A stretch of 6,028 bases of DNA from an uncultured Bacilli bacterium (GCA_947595415.1 CANQER010000062.1:1-6028); one strand, 5' to 3'; shown: positions 1 through 4,386, counted from the first letter of the stretch. The notes: generated by a model not told the origin, from the letters alone. Numbers and translations: made by a program.

Positions 1-347
1 AAATCAGTAAAATAAAATCTATCATTATATTTTTTATCAAAATAATAACGTCGTTTAAATGTAATTTCACCAAATAATGTAAGAATAGTTCTTTCATAGA
101 AACCATTAGATTCACAAAAATTTTTACGATAAGAAGAATGAAAGAAAACCTCATCAATATACTCAAAATAACATTTAATAACATTAGTAATAAAAGAATA
201 ATTAAAAGAATCTAAATTAGTCATAAAGTCAATATAGCCATTAAAATCTGACGATTTATTCCAAAAATTTGAATTATTAAAATAATTTTTAAGAAATTTA
301 TTAAAATTATTCTCCAAAATTTTATAAAAATATGATATTATATTCAT
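1..347 (-). CDS. ISLre2 / UPF0236-family transposase, N-terminal part (runs off left edge)
   Basis: An open frame of 115 codons runs from an ATG at 347-345 to the edge of the window without a stop. The start is supported by a GGAGG ribosome site (355-359) seven bases upstream. The N-terminal 80 residues are rich in Asn, Phe and Tyr and carry little recognisable signal. Residues 85-104 (ERTILTLFGEITFKRRYYFD) match the family hallmark: an Arg followed by a hydrophobic strand, the LFGEI.FKRRYY block, then Asp. ISLre2 transposases catalyse cut-and-paste or copy-type movement of their own element. The catalytic region would lie beyond the edge, so I cannot tell whether the gene is intact. Base composition is as AT-rich as the neighbours, so nothing suggests a recent arrival from a GC-rich host. 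It is divergently oriented to secE. Confidence 0.85.
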   Translation of the reverse strand, partial: MNIISYFYKILENNFNKFLKNYFNNSNFWNKSSDFNGYIDFMTNLDSFNYSFITNVIKCYFEYIDEVFFHSSYRKNFCESNGFYERTILTLFGEITFKRRYYFDKKYNDRFYFTD

Positions 348-381
348 AGAAAGACCTCCGTTATTGTTATTTTTCAAATTT

Positions 382-390
382 ATTATAACA
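382..390 (-). promoter_or_regulatory. Extended -10 promoter of the transposase
   Basis: On the minus strand the bases TGT-TATAAT form a perfect -10 hexamer (387-382) with the TGn extension (390-388). No good -35 hexamer is found 16-18 bases further out, which is common for extended -10 promoters. Transcription would start about 7 bases downstream of the hexamer and give a short leader before the GGAGG site at 355-359. It is inferred from sequence only. Confidence 0.5.
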
Positions 391-452
391 CTGGTCTTTC
401 TTTTTTTGTATCTTCCCCCAAATAATTTTACACTATCTTTAACCAAAAATGC

Positions 453-481
453 TTGACATATACTATAAATAATGTTAATAT
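453..481 (+). promoter_or_regulatory. secE-nusG promoter
   Basis: TTGACA (453-458) is a perfect -35 hexamer. Exactly 17 bases later comes TAATAT (476-481), which matches the -10 consensus at four of six positions and is preceded by TGT (473-475), the extended -10 motif. The predicted start is near 488, leaving a leader of about 57 bases before secE. The promoter lies just beyond the apparent end of the insertion sequence and is not inside the transposase gene. Confidence 0.7.
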
Positions 482-544
482 TTATATAGACACGAAAAAG
501 TGTTTTTTATTTGAAAAAAAACATAAGATTAAAGTAGGTGAGTT

Positions 545-727
545 ATGAAAAAGTTAGGTAAATTTTTCATTGGTGTCAGAAAAGAAATGGCAAAAGTAAG
601 ATGGCCAAATAAAAAAGAATTAATTAAATATTCAATTGCTACAATTTTTATAATTATTGTAATGGCTTTATTTTTCGTTATATCAGACTTTATACTAGCT
701 TGGATTAAAACGTTGGTGAATAGTTAA
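545..727 (+). CDS. secE: Preprotein translocase subunit SecE
   Basis: SecE is the small essential clamp of the SecYEG protein-export channel in the cytoplasmic membrane. The 60-residue product has the short, single-span form usual in Gram-positive bacteria; E. coli SecE is about twice as long with three spans. An amphipathic N-terminal segment carries the conserved KVRWPNKKEL block (residues 17-26), where Trp20-Pro21 is the family signature. It is followed by one hydrophobic transmembrane helix at about residues 29-50. The ATG is preceded by AGGTGA (536-541). The stop codon overlaps the nusG start by one base (TAATG at 725-729), so the two genes are translationally coupled and share the promoter at 453-481. 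In many Firmicutes rpmG (L33) lies directly upstream; here that place is taken by an insertion sequence. Confidence 0.97.
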   Translation: MKKLGKFFIGVRKEMAKVRWPNKKELIKYSIATIFIIIVMALFFVISDFILAWIKTLVNS

Positions 728-1260
728 TGCAAAAAGAATGGTATGTTGTAAATACTTATTCTGGTCATGAAAATAAAGTCAAAGAAAAATTAGAGATGCG
801 TGCTAGTTCAATGGGGATGGAAGATTATATCTTAAGAGTAGTTGTTCCTGAAACTGTTGAAGTAGAAGTAAAAGATGGAGTAAAAAAAGAAAAGGTTAAA
901 AAAATGTTTCCAGGTTATATTTTAGTTGAAATGGTTATGACAGATGAAGCTTGGTATGTTGTACGTAATACACCAGGTGTAACTGGATTTATAGGATCAT
1001 CTGGTAAAGGGGCAAAACCTTTCCCACTAACAACCAAAGAGGTAGACAAAATTTTAAGTAGTATGGGTATGAGTAGACTAGATATTGGAAATGAATTGAA
1101 GCTAGAAGACAAAGTCAAAGTAATAAATGGACCATTCGCAAATATGTATGGAAAGATTAAAAAAATCGATATGGAAAACCAACAATTAGAAGTAGCATTA
1201 GACTTATTTGGTCAAGAAACAATTGTGGAACTTAATTTAACAGATATTGAAATAGTATAA
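727..1260 (+). CDS. nusG: Transcription termination/antitermination factor NusG
   Basis: NusG binds the clamp of elongating RNA polymerase and modulates pausing, Rho action and transcription-translation coupling. The 177-residue protein has the normal length and two-domain plan. The NGN domain (about 5-115) opens with WYVVNTYSGHE and contains MFPGYILVEM (60-69) and RNTPGVTGFIG (80-90). The C-terminal KOW domain (about 127-175) contains KVINGPFANMYGKI and LFGQE. Asn81-Thr82 sit at the positions which in B. subtilis NusG read T-rich non-template DNA during NusG-dependent pausing, so a pro-pausing activity is plausible (inference). The ATG overlaps the secE stop, and GGTGA (715-719) within the secE end provides the ribosome site. 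The rplK promoter begins two bases after the nusG stop codon. Confidence 0.98.
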   Translation: MQKEWYVVNTYSGHENKVKEKLEMRASSMGMEDYILRVVVPETVEVEVKDGVKKEKVKKMFPGYILVEMVMTDEAWYVVRNTPGVTGFIGSSGKGAKPFPLTTKEVDKILSSMGMSRLDIGNELKLEDKVKVINGPFANMYGKIKKIDMENQQLEVALDLFGQETIVELNLTDIEIV

Positions 1261-1262
1261 TA

Positions 1263-1291
1263 TTTACAAACAAAAAAAAATATGTTATTAT
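1263..1291 (+). promoter_or_regulatory. rplK-rplA promoter
   Basis: TTTACA (1263-1268), 17 bases, then TATTAT (1286-1291, five of six consensus bases), preceded by TGT (1283-1285) as an extended -10. The predicted start is near 1298, giving a leader of about 88 bases that contains the L1-type hairpin at 1322-1355. The architecture is the same as the promoters of secE, rplJ and rpoB, which raises confidence. The surrounding DNA is almost pure A/T, so a chance match cannot be fully excluded. Confidence 0.6.
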
Positions 1292-1321
1292 TAAATAGTT
1301 ATATTATTTTAATATAAAAAA

Positions 1322-1355
1322 AGTGGGAGGCCGGACTTAAGCTAAATGAACCACT
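1322..1355 (+). promoter_or_regulatory. Putative ribosomal protein L1 binding site in the rplK leader
   Basis: AGTGG (1322-1326) pairs with CCACT (1351-1355), enclosing GAGG and a variable inner segment. The GTGGGAGG...CCAC arrangement recurs upstream of rplA (1830-1857) and resembles the L1 autoregulatory site known in rplK-rplA mRNAs, which mimics the L1 site on 23S rRNA. It ends 16 bases before the rplK ribosome site. The role is inferred: excess L1 would bind here and repress synthesis of L11 and L1. The inner part of this copy differs from the rplA copy and may fold less well. Confidence 0.65.
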
Positions 1356-1371
1356 CGCGAAAAAATAAAAT

Positions 1372-1379
1372 AGGAGGTG
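1372..1379 (+). promoter_or_regulatory. rplK ribosome binding site (sets the GTG start)
   Basis: AGGAGGTG is a near-perfect anti-16S match. It places initiation at the GTG 1386-1388. The in-frame upstream GTG at 1377 lies inside this site and so cannot be the start. Confidence 0.85.
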
Positions 1380-1385
1380 TTTTTC

Positions 1386-1811
1386 GTGGCAAAAGAAATA
1401 AATAAAAAAATAAAACTTCAAATTCCTGCAGGTAAAGCAACACCAGCTCCACCAGTAGGAACTGTATTAGGACCAGTTGGAATAAATTTACAAGAATTTT
1501 GTACAAAATATAACGATGCAACTAAAGATCGTATGGGAGATATTTTACCAGTTGAAATAACAGTTTATGATGATCGTAGTTTCGACTTTGTAATTAAAAC
1601 TCCACCAACTCCATTTTTAATTAAAAAAATGGCTGGAGTAAATAAAGGTTCAGCTAAAGGATCTAGTGAAATAATTGGTAAATTAACTAAACAACAAATT
1701 GAAGAAATAGCTAAAATAAAAATGCCAGATTTAAATTGTTATAATCTTGAAGAAGCAGTTAAAATTGTATCTGGTACAGCTAAAAATATGGGAATTGAAA
1801 TTAATGAGTAA
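1386..1811 (+). CDS. rplK: 50S ribosomal protein L11
   Basis: L11 binds 23S rRNA helices 43/44 at the base of the L7/L12 stalk and helps translation-factor GTPases and the stringent factor RelA work. From the GTG at 1386 the protein is 141 residues, the usual length, starting [18 protein letters not shown]. The N-terminal domain holds the proline loop (residues 20-32), and the C-terminal RNA-binding domain spans about 72-141 with [15 protein letters not shown] (71-85). The loop reads [13 protein letters not shown] instead of the common P.PPVGPALGQ.G: residue 26 is Thr and residue 30 is Pro. It is the first gene of the rplK-rplA unit, with its own promoter at 1263-1291 and an L1-type leader. 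The intergenic gap to rplA is 60 bases and contains a second L1-type site. Confidence 0.97.
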   Translation: MAKEINKKIKLQIPAGKATPAPPVGTVLGPVGINLQEFCTKYNDATKDRMGDILPVEITVYDDRSFDFVIKTPPTPFLIKKMAGVNKGSAKGSSEIIGKLTKQQIEEIAKIKMPDLNCYNLEEAVKIVSGTAKNMGIEINE

Positions 1812-1832
1812 CATATAGGTTAAACCTATGTG
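1812..1832 (+). other. Hairpin competing with the rplA L1-type stem
   Basis: Immediately after the rplK stop codon, ATAGGT (1815-1820) and ACCTAT (1824-1829) pair around a TAA loop. They extend outward through T1814-G1830, A1813-U1831 and C1812-G1832, for nine pairs in all. Its 3' arm (1824-1832) overlaps the 5' arm of the L1-type stem (1827-1833), so the two helices cannot coexist. There is no U-tract, so this is not a terminator. It may be a switch, or simply a processing or translation-coupling element. Confidence 0.6.
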
Positions 1833-1866
1833 GGAGGAAAAGTCCGAACATTACCACATAAGGAGG
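1827..1866 (+). promoter_or_regulatory. Putative L1 binding site and ribosome site of rplA
   Basis: TATGTGG (1827-1833) pairs perfectly with CCACATA (1854-1860), enclosing GAGG, AAAAGTCCG and a short ATTA segment. The last paired base, A1860, is also the first base of the AAGGAGG ribosome site (1860-1866). A stabilised stem would therefore abut the site where ribosomes load, consistent with translational repression of rplA by its own product. The motif matches the hairpin in the rplK leader at GTGGGAGG and CCAC. The binding protein is inferred from gene context and from knowledge of L1 autoregulation. Confidence 0.7.
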
Positions 1867-1871
1867 TTATT

Positions 1872-2567
1872 ATGAAAAGAGGAAAAAAGTATACTGAAAT
1901 AGCTAAAAAGGTAGATAAAAATCATTTATATACTAAAGAAGAAGCTATTAAACTAGTAAAACAAACAGCTATTGCTAAGTTTGATGAATCAGTTGAACTA
2001 GCATTAAACTTAAATCTTGATACTAAAAAAGCTGATCAACAATTAAGAGGAGCAATCGTTTTACCACATGGTACTGGTAAAACTAAAAAAATATTAGTTA
2101 TTGCTAAAGGTGAAGCTGCTAAGATGGCAAAAGATGCTAATGCAGATTACGTAGGTGATACTGATATGTTAGAAAAAATCGAAAAAGAACAATGGTTTGA
2201 TTTCGATGTAATGATTGCTACCCCAGATATGATGCCAGCTTTAGGTAAACTTGGTAAAATTTTAGGTCCTAAAGGATTAATGCCAAACCCTAAAACAGGT
2301 ACTGTAACTCTTGATACAGCTAAAGCTGTAGCAGATGTTAAAAAAGGTCGTGTTGAATATCGTACTGATAGTTATGGAAACATTCATGTTATTATTGGTA
2401 AGGTATCATTTGAAGATAGTAAGTTAATAGAAAACTTAGAAGCATTTGTTTCTCTTATTATCAAAAGTAGACCAGCTGTTGTAAAAGGAAAATACATTAA
2501 AAATATTTCAGTATCTTCAACAATGGGTCCTGGAATAAAAATTGATGTAAATAGTTTTGAAATCTAA
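1872..2567 (+). CDS. rplA: 50S ribosomal protein L1
   Basis: L1 forms the mobile L1 stalk of the large subunit, which guides deacylated tRNA out of the E site. It is also a translational repressor of its own mRNA in many bacteria. The product is 231 residues, normal for the family. It starts [16 protein letters not shown] and contains the signature [21 protein letters not shown] (123-143) and the late block TMGPGIKID (217-225). The ATG at 1872 is chosen because AAGGAGG sits five bases before it. A frame-extending GTG at 1830 lies inside the L1-type hairpin and would add an unrelated leader peptide. The gene is followed at once by an intrinsic terminator, so it ends the rplK-rplA unit. Confidence 0.98.
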   Translation: MKRGKKYTEIAKKVDKNHLYTKEEAIKLVKQTAIAKFDESVELALNLNLDTKKADQQLRGAIVLPHGTGKTKKILVIAKGEAAKMAKDANADYVGDTDMLEKIEKEQWFDFDVMIATPDMMPALGKLGKILGPKGLMPNPKTGTVTLDTAKAVADVKKGRVEYRTDSYGNIHVIIGKVSFEDSKLIENLEAFVSLIIKSRPAVVKGKYIKNISVSSTMGPGIKIDVNSFEI

Positions 2568-2587
2568 GCACTTAGTGCTTTTTTCTT
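2566..2587 (+). terminator. Intrinsic terminator of rplK-rplA
   Basis: AAGCAC (2566-2571) pairs with GTGCTT (2575-2580) around a TTA loop. A T-run (2579-2584) follows, then CTT. The left arm begins inside the rplA stop codon. The short compact stem with an immediate U-tract is a canonical Rho-independent terminator, and a fresh promoter follows 40 bases later. Confidence 0.88.
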
Positions 2588-2625
2588 CATATTTGAGAAA
2601 AATAAGCATAAAATATTAAAAAGTG

Positions 2626-2654
2626 TTTACATTTAAAAGAAAGTATGTTAAAAT
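2626..2654 (+). promoter_or_regulatory. rplJ-rplL promoter
   Basis: TTTACA (2626-2631), 17 bases, then TAAAAT (2649-2654), with TGT (2646-2648) as an extended -10. It lies between the rplA terminator and the L10 leader. The predicted start is near 2661, so the leader is about 124 bases long. Confidence 0.8.
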
Positions 2655-2663
2655 TAAATACAT

Positions 2664-2716
2664 GGACAGATACCATAGACAGTAGGTGGCAGTGCCTTAA
2701 TTTCCTACCGAGGGAT
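2664..2716 (+). promoter_or_regulatory. L10 (rplJ) leader RNA, protein-binding core
   Basis: The segment contains the conserved L10-leader elements in order: CC, AUAGACAG (2675-2682), an AGG/CCU stem made by GTAGG (2682-2686) and CCTAC (2704-2708), an inner GGC-AGT-GCC hairpin (2688-2696), TTAATTTCC, and CCGAGG (2708-2713). In Firmicutes this fold, which includes a kink-turn-like internal loop, binds the L10(L12) complex and causes feedback repression of rplJ-rplL. GA bases on both strands (2678-2679 and 2710-2711) fit the kink-turn. Recognition is by eye against the known family consensus. Confidence 0.88.
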
Positions 2717-2741
2717 AAATAGTTAGACTAATTATGCCCTC
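2710..2741 (+). promoter_or_regulatory. Antiterminator helix of the L10 leader
   Basis: GAGGG (2710-2714) can pair with CCCTC (2737-2741). The helix continues with ATAA/TTAT (2715-2718 with 2732-2735, G2736 bulged) and TAGT/ACTA (2720-2723 with 2727-2730) around a TAG loop. It uses the GAGG of the protein-binding core on one side and the left arm of the terminator on the other. It should therefore form when L10 is scarce and be displaced when L10 binds. Confidence 0.65.
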
Positions 2742-2760
2742 AAAACGAGGGTTTTATTTA
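2736..2760 (+). terminator. Attenuator terminator in the rplJ leader
   Basis: CCCTC (2737-2741) pairs with GAGGG (2747-2751) around AAAAC and is followed by TTTTATTTA. It lies in the leader, 25 bases before the rplJ start codon. It is the conditional terminator expected for L10-controlled attenuation. Confidence 0.8.
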
Positions 2761-2770
2761 TGGTACCAAT

Positions 2771-2780
2771 AAAGGAGGTG
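2771..2780 (+). promoter_or_regulatory. rplJ ribosome binding site (sets the TTG start)
   Basis: AAAGGAGGTG is an almost complete complement of the 16S rRNA tail. It lies four bases before the TTG at 2785-2787, which supports this rare start codon. Confidence 0.85.
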
Positions 2781-2784
2781 TACT

Positions 2785-3276
2785 TTGGCTAATCAAAAGA
2801 TATTGGAAAAGAAACAACAAATTGTCGATGAAATTAAAGACAAAGTTGAAAATTCTAACAGTGTAGTATTGTTTGAATATCGTGGACTTTCAGTAGGACA
2901 ACTAACAGAACTTAGAAAAAAACTTCGTGAATCTGGAAGTGATATGAAAATATATAAAAATACTTTAACTAAAAGAGCGTTAGATTCATTAAATATTAAC
3001 TTAGATGAACATCTACAAGGACCTAAAGCTATGGCTTATGGTGAAGATTCAATTTTACCAATTAAGATTTTAAATGATTTTGCTAAAAACAATAATTTAT
3101 TAGAAATGAAAGTTGGTATCGTTGATGGTGAAATAGCTGATCTTGATAAGTTAAAGAGTTTGGCAACTATACCATCAAGAGAAGGATTACTTACTATGTT
3201 AGCTGGTGGATTAATGCAAATACCAAAAGATCTAGCAATTTGCTTAGATTTATATAGTCAAGGATTAGAAAAATAG
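2785..3276 (+). CDS. rplJ: 50S ribosomal protein L10
   Basis: L10 anchors L7/L12 dimers to the ribosome next to L11 and, complexed with L12, represses its own operon through the leader RNA upstream. The 163-residue protein is close to the E. coli length. It starts with TTG (read as Met), giving MANQKILEKKQQIVDEIKDK. It contains the conserved EYRGLSVGQLTELRKKLRE block (31-49), the KIYKNTLTKRAL block (55-66) and GPKAMAYGED (79-88). The C-terminal helix that holds L12 dimers (about 145-163) is short, suggesting two dimers rather than three (inference). The stop codon TAG forms part of the rplL ribosome site TAGGAGG (3274-3280), so rplJ and rplL are tightly linked. A rare start behind a very strong ribosome site is likely tuned by the attenuator. 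Confidence 0.97.
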   Translation: MANQKILEKKQQIVDEIKDKVENSNSVVLFEYRGLSVGQLTELRKKLRESGSDMKIYKNTLTKRALDSLNINLDEHLQGPKAMAYGEDSILPIKILNDFAKNNNLLEMKVGIVDGEIADLDKLKSLATIPSREGLLTMLAGGLMQIPKDLAICLDLYSQGLEK

Positions 3277-3287
3277 GAGGGATATAA

Positions 3288-3659
3288 ATGGCTAAATTTA
3301 CAAAAGATGAATTTATAAGTGGATTAAAAGAAATGAATTTATTAGAAATAAAAGAATTAGTAGATGCAATGAAAGAAGAATTTGGAGTAGACCCATCTGC
3401 AGTCGCAGTCGCAGCTCCAGTAGCTGGGGCAGAAGCTGTAAGCGAAGGACCAAGTACTGTTGATGTTGTTTTAACTGAAACAGGACCAAACAAAATTGCT
3501 GTTATCAAAGTTGTAAGAGATATTACTGGTTTAGGTTTAAAAGAAGCTAAAGATATCGCTGATAATGGTGGAGTTGTTAAAGAAAAAGTATCTACTGATG
3601 AAGCTAATGAAATGAAAGCTAAATTTGAAGAAGCTGGTGCTTCAGTTGAATTAAAATAG
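3288..3659 (+). CDS. rplL: 50S ribosomal protein L7/L12
   Basis: L7/L12 is the multicopy stalk protein that recruits and stimulates the translational GTPases EF-Tu, EF-G, IF2 and RF3. The 123-residue protein has the standard plan. An N-terminal dimerisation domain (1-33) ends in LVDAMKEEFGVD. It is followed by an Ala/Val/Pro hinge (about 37-52, encoded partly by a short GCAGTC repeat) and a C-terminal factor-binding domain (57-123) with GPNKIAVIKVVRDITGLGLK (66-85). The loop after LGLKEAKD reads IADNGGVVKEKV. By eye this is one residue shorter than the usual LV(D/E)xAPxxVKEGV and lacks its Pro. The ribosome site AGGAGG (3275-3280) overlaps the rplJ stop. It is co-transcribed with rplJ and followed by a long hairpin. 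Confidence 0.98.
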   Translation: MAKFTKDEFISGLKEMNLLEIKELVDAMKEEFGVDPSAVAVAAPVAGAEAVSEGPSTVDVVLTETGPNKIAVIKVVRDITGLGLKEAKDIADNGGVVKEKVSTDEANEMKAKFEEAGASVELK

Positions 3660-3672
3660 TAAACAAGTGTTT

Positions 3673-3703
3673 AAGCCTATACTAAATATTTAGTATGGGC
3701 TTT
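3673..3703 (+). terminator. Long hairpin after rplL, probable partial terminator
   Basis: AAGCCTATACTAA (3673-3685) pairs with TTAGTATGGGCTT (3690-3702) through 13 bases with one G-U pair, around an ATAT loop. Only three Ts follow at once (3701-3703), and the later TTT at 3709-3711 is interrupted by AAGCG. A terminator is the best explanation at this position. The weak U-tract suggests leaky termination that lets ybxB be expressed by readthrough, or an RNA-processing stem. Confidence 0.6.
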
Positions 3704-3726
3704 AAGCGTTTATAAAAGGTGATAAA

Positions 3727-4323
3727 ATGAATCATTATTTTGAAAACTCAGATTTAAAACATAATATTCAAAAAATAAAAGTAAAAATAAATAATTGTGA
3801 TTTTACTTTTATGACTGATAATGGAGTTTTTTCAAAAAAAGGTCTTGATTTTGGAACGAGATCATTATTAGAAAATCTAGATAGTATCAAAGGTGATGTT
3901 TTAGATTTTGGTTGTGGTTATGGACCAATTGGCATATATATTTCTAAATTAACTAGTGCTAATGTTGATATGGTAGATGTTAATCTAAGAAGTTTAGATT
4001 TGGCTAAAAAAAACGCACAATTAAATCAAGTTAAAGTTAATATTTTTGAAAGTAACATATATAGTAATATTTCTAAAAAATACGATTTTATTATAACTAA
4101 TCCTCCTATAAGAGTAGGGAAAAAAATACTGTATGAAATCTTATTTGATGCAAAAAATTATTTAAAACCAAATGGACAGTTATGGTTAGTTATTAATAAA
4201 GATCAAGGTGCTAAATCAACACTAAATGATTTAAAGAAGACATATGAAGTGACTTTAGTAAATAAAAATAAAGGATTTTATATAATAAAAGCAAAACTAA
4301 TTGACAATTTGAAAAATGTTTGA
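3727..4323 (+). CDS. ybxB: Class I SAM-dependent methyltransferase, RsmC/YbxB-like
   Basis: The 198-residue protein is a Rossmann-fold methyltransferase of the small-subunit rRNA guanine-N2 (RsmC-like) group, found between rplL and rpoB in many Firmicutes (B. subtilis ybxB). An N-terminal HYFE segment and the FMTDNGVFSKKGLDFGTR block (28-45) lead to motif I, LDFGCGYGPIG (59-69), which binds SAM. The acidic motif VDVN (83-86) is followed by the catalytic NPPI (125-128) in TNPPIRVGKK, typical of methylation on an exocyclic amino nitrogen. WLVINKDQGAKS (153-164) is also a family block. The ATG follows AAGGTGA (3716-3722). I see no convincing promoter of its own, so it probably relies on readthrough from rplL. 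Its last codons contain the rpoB promoter. The exact rRNA target is unproven. Confidence 0.9.
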   Translation: MNHYFENSDLKHNIQKIKVKINNCDFTFMTDNGVFSKKGLDFGTRSLLENLDSIKGDVLDFGCGYGPIGIYISKLTSANVDMVDVNLRSLDLAKKNAQLNQVKVNIFESNIYSNISKKYDFIITNPPIRVGKKILYEILFDAKNYLKPNGQLWLVINKDQGAKSTLNDLKKTYEVTLVNKNKGFYIIKAKLIDNLKNV

Positions 4324-4329
4324 TAAAAT
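4301..4329 (+). promoter_or_regulatory. rpoB promoter inside the end of ybxB
   Basis: TTGACA (4301-4306) is a perfect -35. After 17 bases TAAAAT (4324-4329) follows, and the TGA stop codon of ybxB (4321-4323) supplies the TGn extension. The predicted start is near 4336, giving a leader of about 62 bases. It has the same design as the three other promoters in the cluster. Confidence 0.8.
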
Positions 4330-4335
4330 TATAGA

Positions 4336-4368
4336 TTGGTGGCATATACTTTTTGGTGAGATATATGC
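4336..4368 (+). promoter_or_regulatory. Structured rpoB leader with imperfect direct repeat
   Basis: GCATATA (4342-4348) pairs with TATATGC (4362-4368), extended by CT/AG (4349-4350 with 4359-4360, A4361 bulged), around a TTTTGGTG loop. The same stretch holds a 13-base repeat matching at 11 positions, TTGGTGGCATATA (4336-4348) and TTGGTGAGATATA (4353-4365). There is no U-tract, so it is not a terminator. I recognise no known leader family, and the function is unknown. Confidence 0.45.
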
Positions 4369-4386
4369 ATTAAAAACTAGGTTATA

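Larger units (their letters stand above)
1..440 (-). mobile_element. ISLre2-family insertion sequence, one end only
   Basis: This is the 5' end of an insertion sequence whose transposase reads leftward out of the window. The element is identified from the transposase. Its outer boundary is not resolved: the other terminal repeat and the target duplication lie outside the window. The minus-strand segment around 415-436, beginning GTGTAAAATTATT and followed by five Gs, is a plausible terminal repeat because it sits outside the transposase promoter and before the secE promoter. I could not match it to a second copy. The right-hand coordinate is therefore approximate, within about 30 bases. Confidence 0.5.

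Noticed and set aside
490..508. Small ACAC-GAAAAA-GTGT hairpin followed by Ts in the secE leader, possible attenuator
   Set aside because: The stem has only four pairs and begins at the predicted transcription start; it is too weak for a terminator and is likely chance in AT-rich DNA.
915..1118. Minus-strand open frame of 67 codons inside nusG
   Set aside because: It lies wholly antisense to a confidently identified nusG, resembles no family I know, and has no supporting context.
1276..1310. A/T-only inverted repeat (AATAT...ATATT) after nusG as a terminator
   Set aside because: It has no G-C pairs apart from flanking mismatches, includes the rplK -10 region, and is expected by chance in such sequence.
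1377..1385. Upstream GTG as an alternative rplK start
   Set aside because: It overlaps the AGGAGGTG ribosome site and would add three residues absent from the family; GTG 1386 gives the normal 141-residue L11.
1830..1871. Upstream GTG as an alternative rplA start adding 14 residues
   Set aside because: The extension is encoded by the L1-type hairpin and the ribosome site; ATG 1872 is well spaced from AAGGAGG and gives a normal L1.
3194..3508. Minus-strand open frame of 104 codons across rplJ and rplL
   Set aside because: It is the antisense shadow of the Ala-rich L12 hinge and flanks; both overlapping genes are certain.
4321..4326. TGA read as Trp (Mycoplasma code) at the end of ybxB
   Set aside because: All Trp codons seen in the window are TGG, no in-frame TGA occurs inside a gene, and TAA follows at once, so reassignment would add one residue at most. 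The standard code is simpler, though not strictly proven.
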